From assembly GCF_901521055.1 (NCBI RefSeq), contig NZ_CABEGA010000095.1:1-64000 (forward strand): 64,000 bases of DNA, given 5' to 3'. This document shows positions 1-8,877 of the stretch, piece after piece. Both the position numbers and the translations under genes were made by a program. Positions within the stretch are counted from its first letter, which is position 1. Every line of letters begins with the position of its first letter. This stretch comes from Cellulomonas hominis. Its GTDB lineage: Bacteria; Actinomycetota; Actinomycetes; Actinomycetales; Cellulomonadaceae. The notes under the pieces were generated by a model. It had not been told where the DNA came from and did no database searches. It saw only the letters and a program-made list of their open reading frames with translations.

Positions 1-1113
1 CCCCCGGCGTCCGCCGCTCCTCAGCCCTCCGCCGCCGCCGAGGCCCCCTCGCCTGCCGAGGCCCCCGCCGCGGCGGAGCTCGCCGTGGCCGGTATCACCT
101 CCGTGTCGGACGACCGGACCGACGAGCCGTCCGCCGTGACCTCGGACGGAAGCGTGCCCTCGGACGCGACCGTGCCCTCGGGCGGCGGCCCGACCGCACC
201 GGCGCCGACCGCTGTCGTCCCGACGCCGGTGCGCCGGACGTCCTCCGCCTTCGGCCGCACCGCCGCTGCGGGGTCCGCCGCGACGACGCCCGCGGCCGGC
301 ACCGCGTCGACGGACCGGCCCGAGGCCTTCCTCCCCGAGGAGGTCGCGCCGGAGGAGCAGCCCGACGACGCACCCGTGTCCCCGGCGGCGGGCGACGCGG
401 GCGACGGACCCTCCCGCCCCGACTGGGACCTGCCCTTCCCGTCCGAGCGGCCCGCCGACTCCGTGACCGAGCGCCGGTTCGACCCCACCCGCTGGGTCCT
501 CGGACTGGTCGCACTCGCCGTGGTCGTCGGTGTCGTGGTCGCCCTCGCGAACGTGCTCTCCCCGTTCGGCTCCGGCGACGACGACGCGGGCGCGGCCGCC
601 ACGCAGGCGCCCGTCGCCACCGCACCGCCGGCGGAGCAGCCCGCCGAGGGTGAGGGCGACGCCGCCGGTGAGGCACCCGCCGCCGTGCCCCCGGTGATCG
701 CCGGCGTCACCACCATCGACCCGTCCGACGGCGACGGGGAGCACGAGGAGCTCGTCGGCCGCCTCGTGGACGGCGATCCCGCGACCACCTGGTACACCCA
801 CACCTACAACCGCCCGGACTTCGCGGGTTTCAAGGACGCGGTCGGCCTGGTCATCACGCTCCAGGCGCCCGCCACCGTCACCTCGGTCACCCTGGACGTC
901 AACGGCTCCGGCGGGAACGTCGAGGTCCGGTCGACCGACGCGGCCAACCCGACGGCCGGGGACGTCCTCGCCGCCGGTGCCCTCGCCCCGCAGACCGTGC
1001 TGACCCTCGCGCAGCCGACCGAGACCCAGAGCCTCGTGCTGTGGTTCACGTCGCTGTCGCAGACGCCCGACGGCCAGAACCGCATCGAGATCAGCAACGT
1101 GGCGGTCTCCTGA
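1..1113 (+). CDS. C-terminal part of membrane-anchored MurJ-associated pseudokinase-type protein (5' end outside window)
   Basis: The frame is open from the first base, so the start lies upstream of the window. The visible part is a Pro/Ala/Thr-rich acidic linker, one membrane span (nt 493-555, beginning RWVLGLVALAVVVG), another low-complexity linker, and a C-terminal beta-rich domain of about 130 residues. That domain has the look of a discoidin-like fold (DGDPATTWYTHTYN, then IEISNVAVS at the end). In actinobacteria a protein with this tail sits between murJ and trxB, either fused to MurJ as in Mycobacterium or as a separate pseudokinase. The position directly upstream of trxB supports that identity. 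The kinase-like part itself is not visible, so the name rests on the tail and the context. Confidence 0.7.
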   Translation, partial: PPASAAPQPSAAAEAPSPAEAPAAAELAVAGITSVSDDRTDEPSAVTSDGSVPSDATVPSGGGPTAPAPTAVVPTPVRRTSSAFGRTAAAGSAATTPAAGTASTDRPEAFLPEEVAPEEQPDDAPVSPAAGDAGDGPSRPDWDLPFPSERPADSVTERRFDPTRWVLGLVALAVVVGVVVALANVLSPFGSGDDDAGAAATQAPVATAPPAEQPAEGEGDAAGEAPAAVPPVIAGVTTIDPSDGDGEHEELVGRLVDGDPATTWYTHTYNRPDFAGFKDAVGLVITLQAPATVTSVTLDVNGSGGNVEVRSTDAANPTAGDVLAAGALAPQTVLTLAQPTETQSLVLWFTSLSQTPDGQNRIEISNVAVS

Positions 1114-1198
1114 CCGGCACTCCCCGCGGCGGAACAGACCACGCCTACGATCTGTTCTCCGCAGCATCAGCTCGTCCCCTGACATCTGAGGAAGCACC

Positions 1199-2260
1199 GT
1201 GACCGAGACCCCCGTCCGCGACATCGTCATCGTCGGTTCCGGACCCGCCGGGTACACCGCCGCGATCTACGCGGCGCGCGCGGGCCTGTCCCCGTACGTC
1301 ATCGCCGGGTCGGTCACCGCCGGCGGTGCGCTGATGAACACCACCGACGTCGAGAACTTCCCGGGCTTCCCCGACGGGATCCTCGGCCCGGACCTGATGG
1401 ACAACCTGCAGAAGCAGGCCGAGCGGTTCGGCGCCGAGGTGCTGTGGGACGACGCGACCGAGGTCGACCTGGCCGGGCCGGTGAAGACGATCGTCACCGG
1501 CGGCGGCGAGACCGTCCGTGCCCGCGCCGTGATCCTGTCGACCGGCTCCGCGTACCGCGAGCTCGGCCTGGACGACGAGAAGCGGCTGTCGGGCCGGGGC
1601 GTGTCCTGGTGCGCGACCTGCGACGGGTTCTTCTTCCGGGACCAGGACATCATCGTCGTCGGTGGCGGTGACTCCGCGGTCGAGGAGGCCACGTTCCTGA
1701 CCCGGTTCGGCAAGTCCGTCACCATCGTGCACCGGCGCGGCGAGCTGCGGGCCTCGAAGATCATGGCTGACCGCGCGAAGAACGACCCGAAGATCCAGTT
1801 CGCCTGGCACAGCGAGGTCGTCGCGATCCACGGCGAGGACAAGGTCACCGGCGTGACCCTGCGCGACACCCGCACGGGTGAGACCCGCGAGCACGGCGCG
1901 ACCGGCGTGTTCGTCGCGATCGGCCACGTCCCGCGCACCGAGCTGCTCGCCGGGCAGGTCGACCTGGACGAGAACGGCTACATCGTCGTCGAGGGCCGCT
2001 CGACCCGCACCAACCTGCCCGGGGTGTTCGCCGCGGGCGACGCGGTGGACCACACCTACCGGCAGGCGATCACCGCGGCCGGCTCCGGCTGCGCCGCGGC
2101 GCTCGACGCCCAGCACTACCTCGCCGCGCTCGGCGACGTCGACCCCGCCTCCCCAGCCGACATCCCGACGGCCGTCGAGCAGGCGGACGTGGACGCGTCG
2201 GACGCCCTCGCGGCGCAGGGTGCGGACACCGCGGCGGCTGCGGCCGCTGCGGGGCACTGA
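1199..2260 (+). CDS. trxB: Thioredoxin-disulfide reductase
   Basis: FAD enzyme that passes electrons from NADPH to thioredoxin in the cytoplasm. The FAD-binding motif [10 protein letters not shown] is near residue 13, the redox pair is Cys138-Ala-Thr-Cys141 (WCATCDG), and the NADPH-binding GGGDSA motif is at 155-160 followed by [10 protein letters not shown] second FAD motif ([10 protein letters not shown]) is near the C-terminus. At 353 residues it exceeds the usual 310-330 because of an Ala-rich tail. The GTG start follows GAGGA at about 8 nt. Thioredoxin starts 8 nt after the stop, so the two form an electron-transfer operon. Confidence 0.97.
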   Translation: MTETPVRDIVIVGSGPAGYTAAIYAARAGLSPYVIAGSVTAGGALMNTTDVENFPGFPDGILGPDLMDNLQKQAERFGAEVLWDDATEVDLAGPVKTIVTGGGETVRARAVILSTGSAYRELGLDDEKRLSGRGVSWCATCDGFFFRDQDIIVVGGGDSAVEEATFLTRFGKSVTIVHRRGELRASKIMADRAKNDPKIQFAWHSEVVAIHGEDKVTGVTLRDTRTGETREHGATGVFVAIGHVPRTELLAGQVDLDENGYIVVEGRSTRTNLPGVFAAGDAVDHTYRQAITAAGSGCAAALDAQHYLAALGDVDPASPADIPTAVEQADVDASDALAAQGADTAAAAAAAGH

Positions 2261-2267
2261 CCACGGG

Positions 2268-2609
2268 GTGGCCACGGCCCTCGCGGTGACCGGGGAGACC
2301 TTCGAGCAGGAGGTCCTCCGGTCGCCGCTGCCGGTCGTCGTGGACTTCTGGGCGGACTGGTGCGTGCCCTGCCGCATGGTCACGCCCGTGCTGGAGGAGC
2401 TCGCCGACGCCTACGCGGGGCGGCTCCGGTTCGTCGCGGTCGACACCGACGCGCACCCGGAGCTCGCCCGCCGGTACGGGATCCTGTCGATCCCGACGCT
2501 GTACGTGTTCCACGAGGGGGAGCTCGTCCGATCGCTGCCGGGCGCCCGGGAGAAGCTGGCGTACACCGCTGAGCTCGACGGTGCCCTCGCGGAGATCGCC
2601 ACGTCCTGA
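2268..2609 (+). CDS. trxA: Thioredoxin with WCVPC active site
   Basis: Small cytoplasmic disulfide reductase, partner of the TrxB encoded 8 nt upstream. The GTG start gives 113 residues, normal for the family. The fold markers are VVVDFWADW, the active site Trp31-Cys32-Val33-Pro34-Cys35, and the cis-proline loop SIPTLYVF. The usual motif is WCGPC; Val in place of Gly is uncommon and should shift redox potential or partner choice. A later GTG at 2286 would remove only the first helix or strand. Pairing with trxB between murJ and parAB is the normal actinobacterial arrangement. Confidence 0.93.
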   Translation: MATALAVTGETFEQEVLRSPLPVVVDFWADWCVPCRMVTPVLEELADAYAGRLRFVAVDTDAHPELARRYGILSIPTLYVFHEGELVRSLPGAREKLAYTAELDGALAEIATS

Positions 2610-2678
2610 CACGGCGGTCCGGGGACGTCGTGTGAACGTGCGGCGCGCCCGTCGTGGACGCGCCGCTGGAGGCCCCGG

Positions 2679-4037
2679 GTGGCGTGCGACACTCGGGAGA
2701 TGACCGCGACTCCGCGGCCCGGCGAGTCGTCGGGCCCCCTCCCGACCCCCGCCGCCGGCACGCGGCTCGACCGCTGGCTCGGCTCCTACGCCGAGCGCAC
2801 GCACGGCATGCGCGCCTCCGAGATCCGCGCCCTGTTCGCCGTCGCCAACCGCCCCGAGGTGGTCTCCCTGGCAGGGGGCATGCCGTACCTGGAGGGCCTG
2901 CCGCTCGACGTGATCGGCGAGCTCGCCCAGCGCGTCGTCGCGACCCGCGGCACCACCGCGCTGCAGTACGGCTCCGGGCAGGGCGACGAGGGCCTCCGCG
3001 AGCAGATCCTCGAGGTGATGCGCCTCGAGGGCATCGACGCCCACCCCGACGACGTCGTCGTCACCACCGGGTCGCAGCAGGCGCTCGACCTGGTCACGCG
3101 GCTGTTCATCGACCCGGGCGACGTGGTCGTCGCGGAGGCGCCGTCGTACGTCGGCGCGCTCGGCGTGTTCCGGGCGTACCAGGCGGACGTCGTGCACGTG
3201 CCGCTCGACGCCGACGGTCTGGTGCCGGAGGCGCTGGAGGAGACGCTCGCCGGCCTCGCGCGCGACGGCCGCCGGGTCAAGTTCCTGTACACGATCCCGA
3301 ACTTCCACAACCCCGCCGGCGTCACCCTGTCCGCCGAGCGCCGGCCCCGCATCCTGGAGATCGCACAGCGCTACGGCGTCCTGGTCATCGAGGACAACCC
3401 GTACGGCCTGCTCGGGTTCGAGAGCGACCCGCTGCCCGCGATGCGGTCCGCCGACGACGAGGGCGTCATCTACCTCGGCTCGTTCTCCAAGACGTTCGCC
3501 CCGGGCTACCGGGTCGGCTGGGCCGTCGCGCCGCACGCCGTCCGCGAGAAGCTGGTCCTCGCGTCGGAGTCGGCCATCCTGTGCCCGTCGAACGCCTCGC
3601 AGCTCGCGATCAGCGGTTACCTCGCGACGTGCGACTGGAAGGGTCAGGTCAAGGCCTTCCGCGAGCTGTACCGGGAGCGGCGCGACGCCATGGTCGGCGC
3701 GCTCGCCGAGCACCTGCCCGACGCCACGTGGACCGTCCCGGACGGCGGCTTCTACACGTGGGTGCGGCTCCCGGACGGCCTGGACGCGAAGGCCATGCTG
3801 CCCCGCGCCGTCACCGCACGCGTCGCGTACGTGCCCGGCACCGCGTTCTACGCCGACGGGCAGGGTGCCGACCACATGCGGCTCTCGTTCTGCTTCCCCA
3901 CCCCGGAGCGCATCCGCGAGGGTGTGCGGCGCCTGGCCGGCGTCGTCGCCGGCGAGAGCGAGCTCGTCTCCCTGTTCGGCACCGGCGGCGCGCGCTCCGG
4001 CGACGCGGTGCAGTCACCCGGTCCCGACCTGGCCTGA
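2679..4037 (+). CDS. PLP-dependent class I/II aminotransferase (LysN/MocR-type)
   Basis: Fold-type I aminotransferase. The glycine-rich stretch VSLAGGMP, the LQYGSGQGDEGLREQI region, the VIEDNPYG aspartate that binds the pyridine nitrogen, and the Schiff-base lysine in YLGSFSKTFAPGYRVGW are all visible, as is the C-terminal arginine region MRLSFCF. This subfamily includes 2-aminoadipate and aromatic or branched-chain aminotransferases; the exact substrate cannot be read. The GTG at 2679 follows GGAGG (2668-2672) at 6 nt. An ATG at 2700, preceded by a -10-like GACACT at 2688, could instead be a leaderless start, giving 445 residues. Confidence 0.88.
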   Translation: MACDTREMTATPRPGESSGPLPTPAAGTRLDRWLGSYAERTHGMRASEIRALFAVANRPEVVSLAGGMPYLEGLPLDVIGELAQRVVATRGTTALQYGSGQGDEGLREQILEVMRLEGIDAHPDDVVVTTGSQQALDLVTRLFIDPGDVVVAEAPSYVGALGVFRAYQADVVHVPLDADGLVPEALEETLAGLARDGRRVKFLYTIPNFHNPAGVTLSAERRPRILEIAQRYGVLVIEDNPYGLLGFESDPLPAMRSADDEGVIYLGSFSKTFAPGYRVGWAVAPHAVREKLVLASESAILCPSNASQLAISGYLATCDWKGQVKAFRELYRERRDAMVGALAEHLPDATWTVPDGGFYTWVRLPDGLDAKAMLPRAVTARVAYVPGTAFYADGQGADHMRLSFCFPTPERIREGVRRLAGVVAGESELVSLFGTGGARSGDAVQSPGPDLA

Positions 4038-4130
4038 CCGGCACCGACGTGTCCCGGGCGCCCTCCGGGTGCCGGTACCGTCGACCGCGGGCGCCGAGCA
4101 GCATCGGATCCCCGGCGGACCTCGCCCGCG

Positions 4131-4228
4131 GGGCCCCGACGCACCGACCACGCGACCCGCCGACCACCCGACCCGCCGACCGCCGCACCCGCCGACAACC
4201 CGACCCGCCGACCCGCCCGCCGCGGCGG
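4131..4228 (+). repeat. Imperfect short tandem repeat upstream of ddl-like gene
   Basis: This gap between two rightward genes is built from imperfect copies of an ACCCGCCGAC-like unit, roughly eight to nine copies. No credible reading frame uses it, and there is no CRISPR-like spacing. It reads as slippage-prone GC-rich intergenic DNA. It leads into the ribosome-binding site GGAGG at 4238-4242 of the next gene. Confidence 0.6.
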
Positions 4229-4252
4229 CACCGCCCTGGAGGACCTGACCCC

Positions 4253-5215
4253 GTGCCGCACGACCCCGTCCCCGCCAGCCCGCGCGTCGTCGTCCTCGCG
4301 GGCGGCCTCTCCCACGAGCGCGACGTCTCCCTGCGCTCCGGTCGGCGCGTGGCCGAGGCCCTCCGCTCCGCGGGCGTCGAGGTGGCCGTGCACGACGTCG
4401 ACGCCGACCTGGTGCCGGCGCTCTCCGAGGTGGCGCCCGACCTCGTGTGGCCGCTGCTGCACGGGGCCAGCGGGGAGGACGGGTCGGTCCGCGACGTCCT
4501 GGAGCTCCTGGGCGTCCGGAGCCTGGGCACGGGTCCGCGCGCGAGCCGCGTCGCCTGGAGCAAGCCGATCGCCAAGACGTCGGTCACACGCGCCGGCATC
4601 GCGACGCCCGAGTTCGTCACCCTGCCGCAGAGCCTGTTCCGTGAGCTCGGTGCCGGGCGCGTCATGGACGCCGTCGTCGCGAAGCTCGGGCTGCCGCTCG
4701 TGGTGAAGCCGTCGCGTGGGGGCTCCGCCCTGGGCGTGACGCTCGTGCGCACGGCCGAGGACCTCCCGCGGGCGATGGTGGCGTGCTTCGCGTACGGCGA
4801 CACCGCGCTGATCGAGCGCGCCGTGGAGGGCGTCGAGGTCGCCGTGGGCGTCGTGGACCTCGACGGATCCCCGACCGCCCTGCCGGCCGTCGAGGTCGTC
4901 ACCGACGGGCCGTACGACTACGACGCGCGGTACAACCCCGGGCGCACCGAGTACTTCGCGCCCGCCCGGCTGCCCGACGACCTCGCGCAGCGCGCCGCCG
5001 AGGTGGCGGTGAGCGCGCACCAGGTGCTCGGGCTGCGGCACCTGTCCCGGACCGACCTCATCATCGACGGCGACGGCGTGCCGTGGTTCCTCGAGGTGAA
5101 CGTCGCGCCGGGCATGACGGAGACGTCCCTGTTCCCGCAGGCGGCCGAGGCCGGCGGGCACCACCTGCCGACGCTGTACCGCAGCCTGGTCGAGGCGGGT
5201 CTTCGCGGGGCCTGA
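4253..5215 (+). CDS. ddl: D-alanine--D-alanine ligase family protein (ATP-grasp)
   Basis: ATP-grasp ligase expected to join two D-alanines for peptidoglycan precursors. The N-terminal VVVLAGGLSHERDVSLRSG is the characteristic Ddl P-loop-like start. KPSRGGSALGV is the ATP-binding loop, and FLEVNVAPGMTETSLFPQ holds the metal and phosphate ligands near the C-terminus. At 320 residues it is slightly short for the family. The GTG start follows GGAGG by 10 nt. It ends facing parB, separated by a terminator. Many actinobacteria carry another ddl elsewhere, so this may be a second copy or a ligase with altered substrate. Confidence 0.85.
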   Translation: MPHDPVPASPRVVVLAGGLSHERDVSLRSGRRVAEALRSAGVEVAVHDVDADLVPALSEVAPDLVWPLLHGASGEDGSVRDVLELLGVRSLGTGPRASRVAWSKPIAKTSVTRAGIATPEFVTLPQSLFRELGAGRVMDAVVAKLGLPLVVKPSRGGSALGVTLVRTAEDLPRAMVACFAYGDTALIERAVEGVEVAVGVVDLDGSPTALPAVEVVTDGPYDYDARYNPGRTEYFAPARLPDDLAQRAAEVAVSAHQVLGLRHLSRTDLIIDGDGVPWFLEVNVAPGMTETSLFPQAAEAGGHHLPTLYRSLVEAGLRGA

Positions 5216-5253
5216 CCCGCTGGCCCTGACCCGCTGGCCCTGACCCGCCGGCT
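5212..5253. repeat. Three tandem 14-nt units across the ddl stop codon
   Basis: CTGACCCGCTGGCC at 5212-5225 and 5226-5239, with a diverged third copy at 5240-5253. The first unit contains the ddl stop codon (5213-5215), so duplication also repeated the stop. This is a local slippage duplication with no sign of a coding role. Confidence 0.75.
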
Positions 5254-5264
5254 CTGACGACCCG

Positions 5265-5300
5265 CCGGGGCTGCAGCCGCGTCTGCGGCGTCAGCCCCGG
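5265..5300. terminator. Bidirectional terminator between ddl and parB
   Basis: Arms CCGGGGCTG (5265-5273) and CAGCCCCGG (5292-5300) enclose a second stem GCCGC/GCGGC with a 4-nt loop. Together they make a 14-bp hairpin with one 2x2 mismatch. The right arm contains the parB stop codon (5291-5293). The genes converge here, so it can serve both. Confidence 0.7.
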
Positions 5301-6541
5301 AAGATGCCCGGGTCGTCCGGTGCGAGGCTGGCCAGGATGCGGTTGAGGTCCTGGACCGAGGCGAACTCGACGGTGAGCTTGCCCCGCTGCTTGCCGAGGT
5401 CCACCTTCACGCGGGTCTCGAACCGGTCCGACAGGCGACTGGCGAGGTCGTCGAGCGCCTCGTTCCGCACGCCCGCGCGCGGACGGCGCTGCTGGCGCCG
5501 CACGCTGCCCTCGTCCATGGCGACGATCTCCTCGACCGCCCGGACCGACAGCCCCTCGGCGACGATCCGCTGCGCGAGCCGCTCGATCGCCGCACCGTCG
5601 CTCAGCCCGAGCAGGGCACGCGCGTGCCCGGCCGACAGCACGCCGGCCGCGACCCGGCGCTGCACCAGCGGGGGCAGGCGCAGCAGCCGCAGTGTGTTCG
5701 AGATCTGCGGGCGCGACCGGTGGATCCGCGCCGCGAGCTCGTCGTGCGTGCAGCCGAAGTCGTCCAGCAGCTGCTGGTAGGCGGCCGCCTCCTCCAGCGG
5801 GTTGAGCTGCGAGCGGTGCAGGTTCTCCAGGAGGGCGTCGCGCAGCAGGTCCGAGTCCTCGGTGTGCCGCACGATCGCCGGCACGGTCGCGAGCCCGGCG
5901 GCCTGCGTCGCACGCCACCGCCGCTCCCCCATGATCAGCTCGTAGCCGTCGTCGACCGGGCGCACGACGATCGGCTGCAGGACGCCGATCTCGCGGATCG
6001 ATCCGACGAGCTCCTCCAGCGCGTCCTCGTCGAACACCGTGCGGGGCTGCTTCGGGTTCGGCCGGATCGAGCCGACCGGCAGCTCCGCGAACGACGCCCC
6101 GGGCACCGGGAGCAGGCCCCCGGCGTCGGGCGTCGGTGCCGCGGCGTCGTGGTCCTCGGTGCTCCCCGACTGCGCGGTGCCGTTCGACTGCGCGGTGCCG
6201 TTCGACTGAGCGGTGCCGTTGGACTGAGCGGTGCCGCCGTCCGCAGCCCTGCCGTCCGCGGCGCTCGGCGCGTCCACGGTGCCGTCCGACAGCCCGTCGA
6301 CCTCGTGCCCGGTGCTCACCGGGGCACCGTCGGTGGCGGAATCTGGCTGAACAGGAGCGTTTGTGCTGGTCAGAGCGGTGTCGTGCGCGTCACGCGCCGC
6401 TTCGGCCGCCTGCGACGCCTCGGAGTTCCGCTCGGGGAAGAACACGTCGACCGGACGACTGCCCTCACCGCTGCGAGTCTCCAGGCCCGTGGGGATGAGG
6501 GCGCCCAGGCCGCGCCCGAGCCCCCGCCGCTTCTCGCTCAC
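5291..6541 (-). CDS. parB: Chromosome-partitioning protein ParB
   Basis: CTP-dependent DNA clamp that loads at parS and spreads, working with ParA to segregate origins. Starting at the GTG at 6541 the protein opens [16 protein letters not shown], the conserved ParA-contacting N-terminus. A poorly conserved acidic linker follows, with a fourfold NGTAQS repeat. Next comes the CTP-binding domain ([11 protein letters not shown], then GERRWRATQ and [14 protein letters not shown]), the parS-binding helix-turn-helix ([22 protein letters not shown]) and a C-terminal dimerisation domain. The length is 416 residues. Its start overlaps the parA stop as GTGA, so translation is coupled. Six parS-like sites lie just beyond rsmG. 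Confidence 0.96.
   Translation of the reverse strand: MSEKRRGLGRGLGALIPTGLETRSGEGSRPVDVFFPERNSEASQAAEAARDAHDTALTSTNAPVQPDSATDGAPVSTGHEVDGLSDGTVDAPSAADGRAADGGTAQSNGTAQSNGTAQSNGTAQSGSTEDHDAAAPTPDAGGLLPVPGASFAELPVGSIRPNPKQPRTVFDEDALEELVGSIREIGVLQPIVVRPVDDGYELIMGERRWRATQAAGLATVPAIVRHTEDSDLLRDALLENLHRSQLNPLEEAAAYQQLLDDFGCTHDELAARIHRSRPQISNTLRLLRLPPLVQRRVAAGVLSAGHARALLGLSDGAAIERLAQRIVAEGLSVRAVEEIVAMDEGSVRRQQRRPRAGVRNEALDDLASRLSDRFETRVKVDLGKQRGKLTVEFASVQDLNRILASLAPDDPGIFRG
6168..6239 (-). repeat. Four 18-nt tandem repeats inside parB linker
   Basis: Units at 6168, 6186, 6204 and 6222, each about GACTGCGCGGTGCCGTTC on the plus strand. They are in frame and encode consecutive NGTAQS hexapeptides in ParB's unstructured linker. 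The first two are identical and the last two carry single changes. Unit number is likely to vary among strains. Confidence 0.85.
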
Positions 6542-7527
6542 GCGTCCTCCTTCTGCCGGTTCGTCGTGGTCCCGCGCTCTGCGAGCTCGCGTGCCGCCTC
6601 GAGGTAGGCGAGCGCACCGCTCGAGCCCGGATCGTACGTCAGCACGGTCTGCCCGTAGGACGGCGCCTCGGAGACGCGCACCGACCGCGGGACGGTGGTG
6701 CGCAGCGTCAGCTCCGGGAAGTGCTCGCGCACCTCCTGCGCGACCTGCTGCGCGAGGTTGGTCCGGCCGTCGTACATGGTGAGCAGGATGGTCGACACGT
6801 GCAGGCCCTTGTTCAGGTGCGCCTGGATCAGCTCGATCGACTTCAGCAGCTGGCTCAGACCCTCGAGCGCGTAGTACTCGCACTGGATCGGGATGAGGAC
6901 CTCGTCCGCCACAACGAACGCGTTGACGGTGAGCAGACCCAGGCTGGGCGGGCAGTCGACAAGGACGTAGTCGATGCGCGGCTCACCGTTCGCGACCCGC
7001 TCCTCCAGGTAGACCCCGAGCGCCTTCCGCAGCCGGGTCTCCCGGGCGACCATCGAGACGAGCTCGATCTCGGCTCCGGACAGGTCGATCGTCGCCGGGA
7101 CGCACCACAGGTTCGGGACGTCCGGGCTGGGGTGCACCGCGGTGGCGAGGGGCGCTCCGTCGACCAGGACGTCGTACACGGACGTCACTCCGGTGTGGTG
7201 GTCGATGCCGAGCGCGGTCGACGCGTTGCCCTGCGGGTCGTTGTCGATGACCAGGACGTGCAGCCCGGACTGCGCGAGCGCAGCGGCGAGGTTCACCGTG
7301 GTCGTGGTCTTGCCGACGCCGCCCTTCTGGTTGGCGACCGTGATCACGCGCGTCTGGTCCGGCTTCGGGAAGATCCGACCGCGCAGCTCGATGCGTCGGC
7401 GTGCGTCCCGGCGCAGCTCCGCCATGAGCGGCGTCTCGTCGTCGGCCGTCGGCAGGCTCTCGATGAGAGCGGCACGGCGCCGCTCGTCGCCGTCGTCGGA
7501 GGTCCAGCGTCTCGCGTCCGTCGTCAC
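6538..7527 (-). CDS. parA: Chromosome-partitioning ATPase ParA
   Basis: Deviant Walker-A ATPase that forms DNA-bound gradients pulling ParB-parS complexes. The P-loop is Lys68-Gly-Gly-Val-Gly-Lys73-Thr with the signature lysine, preceded by RVITVANQ. Walker A' ([13 protein letters not shown]) and Walker B ([11 protein letters not shown]) follow. The 329 residues include an N-terminal extension of about 60 residues that is common in actinobacterial Soj/ParA proteins. The GTG start overlaps the rsmG stop (GTGA) and the stop overlaps the parB start, so rsmG-parA-parB is one translationally coupled operon. Confidence 0.97.
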   Translation of the reverse strand: MTTDARRWTSDDGDERRRAALIESLPTADDETPLMAELRRDARRRIELRGRIFPKPDQTRVITVANQKGGVGKTTTTVNLAAALAQSGLHVLVIDNDPQGNASTALGIDHHTGVTSVYDVLVDGAPLATAVHPSPDVPNLWCVPATIDLSGAEIELVSMVARETRLRKALGVYLEERVANGEPRIDYVLVDCPPSLGLLTVNAFVVADEVLIPIQCEYYALEGLSQLLKSIELIQAHLNKGLHVSTILLTMYDGRTNLAQQVAQEVREHFPELTLRTTVPRSVRVSEAPSYGQTVLTYDPGSSGALAYLEAARELAERGTTTNRQKEDA

Positions 7528-8291
7528 GGGCGGTGTCCCTTCGTCGAGCGTCGCGGACGTCGTGGCCCGCGCTCTGTTCCACGTGAAACACGGGCAGGTG
7601 TCTCGTCGCCCGGGTTCGTCTTGTGCACCACGACCACGCTGGTCGGGTCGAGCCCGTCGAGCGTCGGCGCGACGAGGATCTCCGCCGGCCCGCCGCCGAG
7701 CCGCTCCCCCGCGGCGCGCGCGGCGTCGGCCTCCTCGCCGGCACGGCCGCCTTTCAGAGCCACGAGCTGTCCGCCCACCCTGAGCAGCGGCAACGTCCAG
7801 CCGTACAGCTTCTCGAGGGCCGCGACGGCTCGGGCGGTGACGGCATCTGCGGCGAGCGTGCCGATCTGGTCCTCGGCCCGCCCTCGCAGCACCCGGGCGT
7901 TCCCGAGGCCGAGCGTGTCGACCACCTCGCGCAGCCAGTCGGTGCGGCGCTCCATCGGCTCCAGCAGCACCACCTCGGCCTCGGGCCGCATCGCCGCGAC
8001 GACCACGCCCGGAAGCCCGGCGCCGCTGCCGACGTCAACGATCAGCCCGTGCTCGGGGAGGAACGGCACCACGGCGGCCGAGTTGACCAGGTGGCGCTCC
8101 CAGAGCCGGGAGACCTCACGTGGACCCACGAGGCCCCGGAGCACCCCCTCGTCCCGAAGCAGCGCGTGGAAGTGCTGAACCGCCGGCCACGCGGCTCCGA
8201 AGAGCGCGGGGAGCCGGTCGTCGCCCGCCAGAGGGTCGGCCAGGACGTCGCCGGTGTCGGAGCTCGACGCGGTCGCCGGGTCAGGCCGCAC
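7524..8291 (-). CDS. rsmG: 16S rRNA (guanine527-N7)-methyltransferase RsmG
   Basis: SAM-dependent methyltransferase that modifies G527 of 16S rRNA (GidB family). The SAM-binding loop is IVDVGSGAGLPG near residue 85; LLEPMERRTDWLREV and VTARAVAALEKL are also family-typical. The GTG start gives 255 residues, 20-40 more than usual. The surplus is a basic C-terminal tail, and part of it (RVSRGTE) is translated straight through a parS site at 7575-7590. The gene is first in the operon with parA and parB. Confidence 0.94.
   Translation of the reverse strand: MRPDPATASSSDTGDVLADPLAGDDRLPALFGAAWPAVQHFHALLRDEGVLRGLVGPREVSRLWERHLVNSAAVVPFLPEHGLIVDVGSGAGLPGVVVAAMRPEAEVVLLEPMERRTDWLREVVDTLGLGNARVLRGRAEDQIGTLAADAVTARAVAALEKLYGWTLPLLRVGGQLVALKGGRAGEEADAARAAGERLGGGPAEILVAPTLDGLDPTSVVVVHKTNPGDETPARVSRGTERGPRRPRRSTKGHRP
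7575..7590. promoter_or_regulatory. parS site 1 (inside rsmG 3' end)
   Basis: TGTTCCACGTGAAACA, one base from the canonical 16-bp palindrome TGTTTCACGTGAAACA. It is the only one of the six sites with a fully canonical right half. It lies in the coding sequence near the rsmG stop, about 50 bp upstream of the parA start. Confidence 0.9.
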
Positions 8292-8417
8292 AGCACTCCC
8301 CTGAGCTCGAGATCGGGTGGTTCACGGGCGCAGCTCGGTTCATTCTCCGTGCCCGCGCGTGGTCCTCTACGGTACCGCGCCGGGCCCCGAGTCCTCGCCG
8401 CCGAGAGTGCGTCGCGG

Positions 8418-8433
8418 TGTTTCACGTGGAACA
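8418..8433. promoter_or_regulatory. parS site 2
   Basis: TGTTTCACGTGGAACA, 15 of 16 matches to the canonical ParB site. It is the first site in the non-coding stretch upstream of rsmG. Confidence 0.9.
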
Positions 8434-8690
8434 CGCGCGGGCGGCAGGGTCGATCGTTTGGCGAGCGACTCGGGGCGTCAGCGCTCGCCTCCGCGGCACG
8501 GGGACGCCTCTGGTCCAGGCTCGGCGCACGCCCCCGATCCGCAGCATGAGCTTCCCAACCAGTGCCCGCACCGGACGCCCGCGCGCTTGAGCGCAGGCCG
8601 ACGGCCCCCCAACGCTGGGCACCAAGCGCGCTCGGTGCTTACCCGGGGCCTGACAGCCGCTCAGCGACGGTCCGGCTTCCGCGGAGCTGC

Positions 8691-8706
8691 TGTTTCACGT
8701 GGAACG
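8691..8706. promoter_or_regulatory. parS site 3
   Basis: TGTTTCACGTGGAACG, 14 of 16 matches to the canonical ParB site, with the CACGTG core intact. Confidence 0.86.
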
Positions 8707-8861
8707 GGCCCGTTGCGCGGTTGTGCCGCCGCACGCAGAGCCCCCTGTCGAACGGGGGCGGCTGCAACACGCTGGCCGTTGAAGGCACCCCACGCCTCTC
8801 AGCGGGCTGGTGACACATCCCTGAGGCGATCTGCCGCTTCCTCGGCGCTCCGAACGAGACG

Positions 8862-8877
8862 TGTTTCACGTGGAACG
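8862..8877. promoter_or_regulatory. parS site 4
   Basis: TGTTTCACGTGGAACG, identical to the site 171 bp to its left. Confidence 0.86.

Noticed and set aside
1145..2383. Large minus-strand open frames opposite trxB, dnaA, gyrB, gyrA and pknB
   Set aside because: High third-position GC on the real genes creates long antisense frames rich in Arg, Val, Gly, Asp and His. None has a start signal or a family match.
4131..4228. Possible CRISPR array
   Set aside because: The units are about 10 nt and directly adjacent, without unique spacers, and no cas gene is present.
8042..8877. Short frames starting MFHVK or MFHVE
   Set aside because: The apparent start and first residues are just the translation of parS sites (FHVE or FHVK), so they are not evidence of genes.
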